A stretch of DNA of 64,000 bases, from positions 24,863,557-24,927,556 of the forward strand of contig NC_092320.1 in NCBI RefSeq assembly GCF_036785885.1. The letters are read 5' to 3'. Below, one piece after another: positions 56,059 through 64,000 of this stretch. The position numbers and the translations under genes were made by a program. The notes beneath the pieces were generated by a model. It was given only the letters and a program-made list of their open reading frames with translations, was not told the DNA's origin and did no database searches. Source of the DNA: Coffea arabica (Eukaryota; Streptophyta; Magnoliopsida; Gentianales; Rubiaceae). The first letter of the stretch is position 1. Each line of letters starts with the position of its first letter.

Positions 56059-57876
56059 TCAAATTTCTTCATTGGAGGTGGATGCCTCTTTGTGTTCAGG
56101 AAAAGGATTTGTACTTATGCTCGGTCTTTGTTCACCCTTTTTCCTTAGCACTATTTCCCCTGCCTCGATCATGTCTTGGACTTTGTGCTTAAGGGCTTTA
56201 CAATCAGCGGTTGAGTGGCCAGGTGCTCCCGAATGATAGGCACAAGTGGATTGTGGATTGTATCCGGTAGGCATGCCATAAAGGTAAGTTGGAGGGGGAA
56301 TCACACCTATGTTACCGGCATCCCTTAACTGCTCATACACTCGGTCCAAAGACCTGTCTAGGTTGGTGAAGGTTCGGGTACGACTTTGATTGTAGGTTTC
56401 AGTGGGTTGGGGATAGTTATAGGTGGGTCCGTTTGGTGGGGAAAATCTCTGGTTGTAAGGAAGTCGAGGACGAGTTTGTTGAAAGTTTGGTTGAGATATT
56501 GGAAAAGGGATTGTGGGCGATTTGGCGTAATTTAGGCGAGGTCGGGGGTGGGAGATATTGGTATTGTAGACAGGGCGAAGACTTGGATAGTAGGGATAAG
56601 GCGGTGAATATGTTGGTTTATGTTGAAATCTGGGTCTTGGTGTAGGGTTTTGATCCCAAATGAAGGCAGCTTCCCCCTCTTCCTTTTTAAACTGCGGCTT
56701 TTGCCCACTGCTCCCTTGTCCTTGCAAAGCATCCAACTGCGATTTGAGGACAGAGACATTAATGATCTTCCCAACTCTTACGAAGTCATCATACTCTTCA
56801 AGCTTATTGACAATAGCAGCAAACGAACATCCAGTCATGCGGAAAATTTCTTCAAAGTACGGCGGATCATGTGCCTTAATGAAAGTGCGGATAATTTCAT
56901 CTTCAGTCATTGGTGGCTCAACCTTTGCAGCTATTTTCCTCCATCTCTTAGCATAGGTTTTGTGGTCCTCAGAGGGTTTTCTTTTCGTTCCTTCCAACGT
57001 GGTTCGTGTCGGAGCCAACTCACAGTTGTACTCGTACTGCCTCACAAAAGCATTGGACAAGTCAAGCCAGGTCTTTACTTCCTCGGATTTCAGATTGGAA
57101 TACCAGTCAAGTGCATCCCCCTCCAGACTTTCTGGGAACAGCCTTAGAGGCAGATTCTCGTCATCTATGGGCCTTCCCAACTTGTTAGCAAACAGTCGGA
57201 GGTGTGTCTTAGGGTTGCCCGTTCCATCGTACTTGTTAAATTTTGGGGTCTTGAACCCCACAGGCAACTGCACATTGGGGAAGAGACAAAGTTCATCATA
57301 GTCCAGCACTCCTTGCTTGTTTAGCCCTTGACTTTTCCTTATAAATTCATCAAAACGGTCTAGGCGCTTGAGCAATTTCATGTCAACAAGAGCAGAAGCT
57401 TCTCCTACCTCTGGTTTAGCTTGGACAGTATGGTCTGGCAGTAAGGGCTCTGTGGTAGTGTGATAAAAAACATGTGGATCAGGGGGTATATTCGAAGTGA
57501 CTTGGGGGTGTGAACCTCGCATGTGAGTAGGAAGAAATGAAAGATTATGAGGGTAAGTGTATGGCAAATTTGTGGTGGCATAGGTGAAAGTTTCTTCGGG
57601 TGAAATAGGGAAAGACGGAATAAAGGTAGTTTGAGTCGAAGGTATGACAAATGGTTCTTGCTCAGGTTGTCTGACGGGTACGAGTTCGGGTTGAACTCCG
57701 CTGCTGATAAGCTCATCAATCAATTTCCTTTGGGCCGCCATCTCGGTAGTCATTTCGCTAAACTTAGCAAGCATCTCGGTTAGCTGGACCCCCAAATTTG
57801 TAGTTTCAGGTTGAGCTGTAGTAGTGGACCTATTCAACGGTTCCAGTTGTGAATTCATGTTTACACGATTTCTCAA
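56059..57876 (-). CDS. Gag of the Tat/Retand-like element, 605 aa
   Basis: Structural capsid/nucleocapsid protein. ATG 57876 opens a single 605-codon frame. A Pro/Gln-rich N-terminal region with a coiled-coil-prone MLAKFSEMTTEMAAQRKLID comes first. The retrotransposon gag domain follows (about residues 215-360), with KFNKYDGTGNPKTHL, LEGDALDWYSNL, FVRQYEYN and FIKAHDPPYFEEIF. A Pro/Tyr-rich spacer leads to the zinc finger CAYHSGAPGHSTADC at residues about 545-559 (one Cys replaced by His, as usual in this group) and a basic tail. It lies about 2.2 kb from the PBS and is unbroken, unlike pol. It may still supply particles if transcribed. The plus-strand frames opposite are shadows. Confidence 0.92.
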   Translation of the reverse strand: MRNRVNMNSQLEPLNRSTTTAQPETTNLGVQLTEMLAKFSEMTTEMAAQRKLIDELISSGVQPELVPVRQPEQEPFVIPSTQTTFIPSFPISPEETFTYATTNLPYTYPHNLSFLPTHMRGSHPQVTSNIPPDPHVFYHTTTEPLLPDHTVQAKPEVGEASALVDMKLLKRLDRFDEFIRKSQGLNKQGVLDYDELCLFPNVQLPVGFKTPKFNKYDGTGNPKTHLRLFANKLGRPIDDENLPLRLFPESLEGDALDWYSNLKSEEVKTWLDLSNAFVRQYEYNCELAPTRTTLEGTKRKPSEDHKTYAKRWRKIAAKVEPPMTEDEIIRTFIKAHDPPYFEEIFRMTGCSFAAIVNKLEEYDDFVRVGKIINVSVLKSQLDALQGQGSSGQKPQFKKEEGEAAFIWDQNPTPRPRFQHKPTYSPPYPYYPSLRPVYNTNISHPRPRLNYAKSPTIPFPISQPNFQQTRPRLPYNQRFSPPNGPTYNYPQPTETYNQSRTRTFTNLDRSLDRVYEQLRDAGNIGVIPPPTYLYGMPTGYNPQSTCAYHSGAPGHSTADCKALKHKVQDMIEAGEIVLRKKGEQRPSISTNPFPEHKEASTSNEEI

Positions 57877-60030
57877 AATCCGGCTACGTGAACGTGTAAT
57901 GATGGGGCTTTGTAGCTATATTTCAAAAACACCTGACATTTTAGAAAACCCTATTTAGCATCATTTCGTGATTAGTTGTTGGCAAAACAACAAAAGATAG
58001 AAAAAGAAAAAGACACGAGTCAGTATATATTGAGCTAATTCGGATGCATGTCCTATTGGGGAACCCTTTTTGTGCCAAGGGTAAGTCTAGCATGAAAATG
58101 CAATCCTCTGGGATAGGCATTATACAATACCTGATGAATCCGATCAACTGATTGAGTGAAAAAATGATTTGAAGAATTTGGCCAATTGGAGTGCGAAGAG
58201 TCATTTATTTGAAATTTGAAATTGATGATTTATTCAAAATTGACTAGATTACCTTAAAAAGGGTAAAATGGTCAAATGCATTGAATGAAATTTGATTATT
58301 TATTCAAAAATCGACCAGATCACCCTAAAAAAGGGTAAATTGGTCAAATGAATTGATTGAAATTGATGATTTATTCAAAAACCGACCAGATCACCCAAAA
58401 AGGGTAAATTGGTCAAATGAAATTGATGAAATTGATGATTTATCCAAAAATCGACCAAATCACCCAAAAAGGGTAAATTGGTCAAATGAATTGAATGAAA
58501 TTGATGATTTATTCAAAAATTGACCAAATCACCCAAAAGAGTAAATTGGTCAAATGAATTTGATGATCTCTTCAAAACAACTCGATTGCCCTAAGAATTG
58601 GCCAAATGAATGAAATGGAGTTAATGATGATTAGATTGTCCTAAAATTGAATGAATTGACAAAATGGATTGGATGAAGTTGATGAAAAAATGGTTCAATA
58701 GATTAAATGAAATTAATGGTTTATTCAAAAATTGATCGAATTGTCTACCCATTGATAGTTTTCAAAAAAATTCATTGCGATGCATCAGTCTATGAGCCTT
58801 CCTAAAATCAAGATTTGGCCTCTACATTTATCGTCTCAACAGTGAGGAATTATTTGTGAATTTCTTCAAGCCAATGTCCTTTAAGCAAGGGATTTTTACC
58901 AAATATGTTAAAAATGGCCAAAAGATGATTGTTAGATGCTCATATTCTAATGCGCAAAAATTGCTTTGCCGTCTTCGAAAAGATCGGATCCTACCTTACC
59001 TCGTGCACTACCCCTTTGGATGGTACAAAACATAAACGTGCAAGTCTCATTGGATTATATATCCGAGACAAACGGTGACTTATTCCTAATGTGGGATCCC
59101 CTATGCGGCATTCCCTCTAAAGTTGATGTATGATGCCAGTTTATTAAAGCGGTTAAATATGCAATGAAATAATTGACATATGATCTAAAAGTGCCCCATT
59201 TAAATGCCGGGGTAAGCCTAAAATGATGTGCAATACATATACGTATGTAATTAACTAAAATTTAAACATGCTTGATATAGAAGGCGGTCTTATCCTAAAC
59301 GAGTACCATGCTAGGACTCTTATTTCTAAAGTTTGTGTATGCAGAAAAAGAGAAAACAAAAGGATGTTAGCTCAACAAGTAACACATAACACGTTGAGAC
59401 AATGATGAAAAGTAAATAAAGCGAAGAAAGAGGGGTGAAATCCTTCCCCTCGTGTCTAGTGTTACTAATCGGGTAAGGTTGACTCTACCCTAAGCAATTC
59501 TAATATGGATGCATGAGGTTTGGCTCACTAATGCATCTAGACTCAATAAGGCTTCGGCTCCCAAGCCTTCAGACCTAAAGGCGAAGGGTCATCACTCCCA
59601 AGGCCTTCGATCGGTGGCTCGAGTGATCCCTTAGGTAGCGCTATGGGCGCAGAGCACACCATCCGCCTACCCAAGGCAATCAATCCTAATCCTATAAGGA
59701 GATGTGGGATGGCGCCCACGAGAAAGAATAAAAATAGGGTAAACACAAAATGCATGCACGTATGATGTGCTTCCTTTTGAGGGGAGAGATTATAATTAGA
59801 ACACGTGTGGAGGCTCTAAGGTGATATTCCTCCCACCCAAGATGCAAGCGCGATACGAATAAGTAAATAAATAAGTCATTCATCACATACACGTAAGACG
59901 ATGAACGATTACGAGTGTGAAATGCAAAACATCCTAAAAAGAAAAAAATGCAACCTAAAACATCCAAATATGATAAATATAAGGGTTAAAAAGAGAAGAG
60001 ACGACTAAACCAAGTGCTTGGACTCTCTAA
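57877..60030. other. 5' leader of the gypsy element (PBS to gag)
   Basis: Non-coding leader of about 2.1 kb with a tandem repeat block (58205-58760). The rest, including 58761-60030, holds no recognisable gene. Confidence 0.55.
58205..58760. repeat. About 66-bp tandem repeats in the gypsy leader, about 8 copies
   Basis: Units contain GATGATTTATTCAAAAATYG, ACCAGATCACCC and AAAAGGGTAAATTGGTCAAA. The central five are clear, and the outer ones decay. Confidence 0.85.
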
Positions 60031-60050
60031 CGTCCCCAGTGGAGTCGCCA
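60031..60050 (-). other. Primer-binding site of the gypsy element
   Basis: The minus strand reads TGGCGACTCCACTGGGGACG, the PBS typical of plant Tat/Retand-type elements. It lies three bases from the right LTR. Confidence 0.85.
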
Positions 60051-60053
60051 AGT

Positions 60054-63000
60054 TGTCGCGCCCCATTTTTCGCTATGGAAAATAAAAAAGTTTTATAAAA
60101 GAATTTGTTTTATTAATAATAAATGAAAAAAGACTTAGAATGGGACTTTGAAAAATGCGACGATTTGGGTCCAAAATTTAGTCTAAAAGTGTTTTTAAGA
60201 AAAAATAGGAGTCGCCACTTGGTATGGGATTTTGGTGTACCAAGTCACCCAAAAAATATTTTTGACAAAAATAAAATAAAACCCTTTTCGACAACTCCAG
60301 GTGTTTGAAAACAGAGAAAATGAGTTCGGGAGTCACGGTTGAAGAAAGGGAAGGCAAAGGTTCAATTAATTCAAATCTAAGGCACCCTTTCAACCTAGTC
60401 TAAGCTAGTTGCGAGGTTTAGTCAAAATTTTCCTAATCTAACCCTTAATTTATCGCATTTGGATGTTTTCTACATGGATGCAAATCTAAAAATATCAAAA
60501 GGGGCAAAATGTTCATTCAAGGATTTAATTGGACCAATCGCATTAATTGCGAAAGCCAAATTGATTCCTTGAAAGTGTCACGAGTACGCAAATGATGAAA
60601 TTAAAATAAAAGAAAAGAAATTAAATTATATACATATATATAAGTGACCAAAGAAAAGGGGAATGCAACATAAAGGGTACGGGAGACAAAAACTCGTGAC
60701 CTAATTTTCCTATACAAGGATTAATGGGATATTTAAACTAAAAAGTTATAATAACCCATTTCCCATGTTTGAAAATAATTATCCTAACATGAACAAGCAA
60801 ATGAACTAGATTAAATGAGATGCGATTCTAAATGACATGATTAGTGCCTATAGAGAGTAGGGGATAATATAATAGGGAACATTATACAATATGAGAAAAA
60901 TCCTAAAAATAAAAATATGCATGAAAATGTAGTGAATAGCACACAAAAATGAATCTAACGCAAGACGACCTAAAGGGTCTAGCATTGGACTAGCCCATTC
61001 CTAAAAATCCTTACTAGCGTTGGACTAGCAAGTAAATAGAGGAAAAAAAAAAGCCACAACTAGCGTTGGACTAGTGTGGTGACGTCATGCATTAATAATT
61101 CATAGTGAAACAAATAAAACATAAATTAAAACAAATAAACACATAAGAGCACGTAGCACATAACACGTAAACATAATATCTAGATGCCAAAATCCTAAGA
61201 AAAGCGGATAAAACACATAACACATAAGCCACATAAACACGCAACCTACCTATTACATCGGGGAGCGCCTAACTACAATCTAGAAGGGAAAAATATAATA
61301 AAACAAATCTAATTATCCTATCTATTACATTTTTGAGGTATTTAAATGTCTCTTGAATCATTGTAAAAAATTAACTAAAATATATGTAAGAAAACTTGAA
61401 TGAATATTTAAATCAAATAAATAAAGCATATAAAAATATAAACACATAGGAACACATAAGAGCACATAAGAGCACGTAATTGACATCGAAATAATAAAAA
61501 TAGGGGTACCTCCCGTTTGAAGTGGTGACTAAATGGAGTCAATTTGTCCTATTTATACTCACAATGAACAAAAGGATCACGGCACCAATTTAATTGAAAA
61601 AAGAAAATAATAATACAAGTACTAAATTCACACTAATATGTCAGACGTAAAGAAATTTAAGCAAATCTAAAAATTCCAAGTTAAGTATATTCTAAAGTAA
61701 CATAATTAGCTATTAAAGAAAAGAAATAATCATAACAAAGAGAGTCAAAATTCACTATGGACTGAATTGCAAAGATTGAAAAATCTTTGGGGACAAAAAA
61801 TATATTTTTCCAAAGTTTAGGGGTCAAAATTAAATGAAAGATAAAATTCAGGGACCAAAATGCAATTAATTTAAAGACCTAGGTGAAAGAAATTTAAAAT
61901 GTTCTGGGCCACAATGAAACTACTCCAAAGATCAGGGGCCAAAGTGCAAATCGTAACCAGATCTGGGCAAGAAAAAGGGCGTCGGACCACTCTTTTTATT
62001 TTACTTGGGCCAACCTACCTAAGCCCAACTGAAAACCCAAGCTAAAACACACAGGCCAGCCCGTCTTTTTATCCCTCAAGCCCAGCCAAAAATTCATGGG
62101 CTCCAACCTCCGAGCCCAACCGAAACCCAAAAGAAAAATAAACCAAAGCCCAGCCCCAAAACCTAACAAAACTAGCTCCTGGCCCAACCGAAAAAAAAAC
62201 ATTAGCCCAAACCATTTTCTTTCTTTTCTTTTCTTTTTTTTTTCTCTTCTTCTTCTTTCTTTTCTTTCTTCCCCGTTCGTTCCGTCTCTTCTTCTTCCCA
62301 GGCGAGCTGAAGCTTCAGCTTCAGCTGGCGGCCATGGTGGTCGCCGGTGGCGCCGCCGCCGCCGACCGCCACCGCCGGTGACCTCTCCGGTCACCAAAAA
62401 TCCTCAAAATACACCCCCTCACTCGATTTTTCGCGTAGGTTCCATTTCCGGATTTAGTTTTTACCAAAGGCGACCCAAAAGTGGCCAAAATATCAAAATA
62501 CAGTCCAGTTTTTATTTTTTTTAAAAACACCCAAATCTTCACCAAAAATCATAAAATTTATGCTAAAACGCTCCTTATAGCTTCTACATTACAGCTATAA
62601 TCTTAGTTTGACAAGAAGACAACATAAAAGGGCTAAAATAAAGTAAAACAGCCCTCTAAAATTCTCTTTTTTTTTATTTTGGCATTTTTTCAATCAGTTA
62701 ACATGCATATACAAAAATAATCTTTCTTCTCCTCAGTCTAATCTTGGACAGGCCCAAAAACATCACAACAACAAAACCAACAAGAGAAAGGGACAAAGCA
62801 GCACCTAAACACTTTTTAATCTAATTAATTGAGGAGAAGAAAAACTGGAAAAAAAGGAAACAAAATGTACCTCAATGGAGATTGCAGTCCTTTGTCTAAG
62901 TTTTTGATGAAATTTGTCAAGCTCCAATAGCCCAACCCGTCGCTGCCTCCCTTTTGTTGTCTGCAAGGGTGTTGTGGAAATATTGGGAGAGAGGAGGTCC

Positions 63001-63459
63001 GAGAGATGTATTCAGAGGGAAAAAAAATTGGAGTCTTGGTTTTGTTGAGAGCAAAAGAAAATGGCCGAGAGAGTGTCCCCTTTTTTTCTTTCTTCTGTCC
63101 GTTTTTTTTTTTTGAGTCCGCCCAGAGAGGGAGGGAAAAATTTTCTTTTGTCTTGTCTTCTGTGTGTGTGTCTCGAGAGAGTAAATTGAGGGAGTAGTTT
63201 TTTTTTTGTCCCTCTTGTCTGATGAGGGGGAGAGCCGAGAGAGGAAATTGAGCCAAAAAGGTGGAGTCTTGTTCTCATTTTTTTCCTTTTTTTTTTTTTT
63301 ATATTTTGGTTTGTTGTTGTTTTTTTTTTTCTAAAATAAACTTGTGAAAATGAGAAAATTACACAATAAAATGTAAAAAATAAATAAATAAATAAAAAAC
63401 TTATCAAATAGATAAAATCCAATAAAACATTGAAAATTGACAAAAATTTGGTGTCTACA
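60054..63459 (-). repeat. 5' LTR of the gypsy element (right)
   Basis: Near-identical partner of 48641-52043 (3,406 against 3,403 bp). Differences noticed are isolated substitutions and homopolymer length changes, e.g. near 60133, 60189 and 63290. This LTR would drive transcription to the left. Confidence 0.93.
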
Positions 63460-64000
63460 ATTACTATACCGAGTGAATTCGAAATATAAAATCCACAAAT
63501 AACCAGAAATATAGAACAAACTGATGTAGAAGATATTATAGAAAAACCTGATGGCAAAACTTTAATAAGATTTTCATCTTTAAGAGAAAGACCTAATTTA
63601 ACTTATTCTTGGCTACCACCTAGACATTCTAATTATGAATCAACTGAAATTAATTTTCCTTTAGAAAGTACCTCAACTTTTAAATATAAAACTCCTGTTC
63701 CAGAAGTCATAAATCAAAATCAATCAGAATATTCTCCAACACATTCACAAATGAAAGAAGAAATAAATGTTATAAATAAACCATATAAAATAAATCATAA
63801 ATATTTACAAGAAGATTTTGATGATGAAGAAAATACTGAAAAAAGAATTTGATTTTTTCAATTAAAATCTGAATATAAAAGAAAATTAATTATAGAATGG
63901 AAAGATGAATTAGATAAGCAAAAATTTGATTTCCCTTTCTTTACTTGGTTAGCATACTATACATCAAAATTAGGAATAAATGATATTTATAATACATCTC
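63460..64000 (+). pseudogene. 10.4-kb tandem unit, copy B, continuation (movement protein linker)
   Basis: Starts with the duplicated ATTAC and continues the caulimovirid sequence matching 38256-38800 of copy A, with the same in-frame stops (TAA at about 63487, TGA at about 63850). A few substitutions are noticed, e.g. AATTTAACTT for AATTCAACTT. It runs off the window. Confidence 0.9.

Larger units (their letters stand above)
48641..63459 (-). mobile_element. Tat/Retand-like Ty3/gypsy element, 14.8 kb, pol mostly deleted
   Basis: Complete insertion with two LTRs (48641-52043 and 60054-63459), 5-bp ATTAC duplication, PBS, gag on the minus strand, tandem repeats in the leader and in the 3' region, and only the two edges of pol. 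The PBS of the TGGCGACTCCACTGGGGAC type and the gag/pol motifs indicate the Tat (Retand/Ogre-like) group. RT, RNase H and most of integrase are absent, so it needs enzymes from a relative. High LTR similarity and the intact gag point to a recent insertion. Confidence 0.92.

Noticed and set aside
56433..57301. Plus-strand open frames up to 175 codons opposite gag
   Set aside because: Shadows of the minus-strand gag, which has clear domain motifs.

Overview
The window is transposable-element-dense nuclear DNA of a flowering plant, almost certainly a eudicot. It is AT-rich, has split (intron-containing) genes, and carries typical plant element families: Ty1/copia, Athila-like and Tat/Retand-like Ty3/gypsy, Helitrons, hAT, Stowaway and other MITEs, SINE-like sequences, and an endogenous pararetrovirus (Caulimoviridae). 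I saw no intact ordinary host gene. The coding signal is element-, virus- or capture-derived, and most of it is broken. The species cannot be named from this sequence.

Layout. 1-4329: a minus-strand Athila-like gypsy derivative with one LTR, PBS, gag remnant and pol deleted, which has split a minus-strand Ty1/copia gag/protease pseudogene (4330-5797) with its own PBS and a short LTR (to 6153). 6321-7197: a long-armed foldback element. 8288 to about 21288: a large Helitron with a decayed Rep/PIF1-helicase gene, a multi-exon RPA1-like gene and a two-domain B3 (REM-like) gene. About 21283-25173: a second, smaller Helitron-like unit ending in a textbook 3' hairpin plus CTAG and carrying a broken importin-alpha gene fragment. 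A Stowaway MITE sits exactly on its 3' boundary. 25.6-33.3 kb: a patchwork of MITEs (hAT elements with recognisable 8-bp target duplications, a nested MITE, a TTA-flanked inverted-repeat element), SINE-like sequences and two recent short tandem duplications.

33305-64000: a 10,388-bp unit repeated in tandem. Each unit has about 4.3 kb of AT-rich DNA with no recognised gene (including a hAT MITE and an inverted pararetroviral fragment), followed by a pararetroviral gene set in the order movement protein, coat protein with zinc knuckle, aspartic protease, reverse transcriptase, RNase H and two further ORFs. Many stops and frameshifts interrupt it. Copy B is split inside the movement-protein gene by a 14.8-kb Tat/Retand-like gypsy element (48641-63459, TSD ATTAC). 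That element has 3.4-kb near-identical LTRs, an intact 605-codon gag, and a pol reduced to its two ends. Copy A keeps the uninterrupted target site.

Order of events that can be read off: virus integration and decay; hAT insertion; 10.4-kb tandem duplication (both copies carry the hAT); then gypsy insertion in copy B only. The endogenous viral genes look non-functional as they stand.
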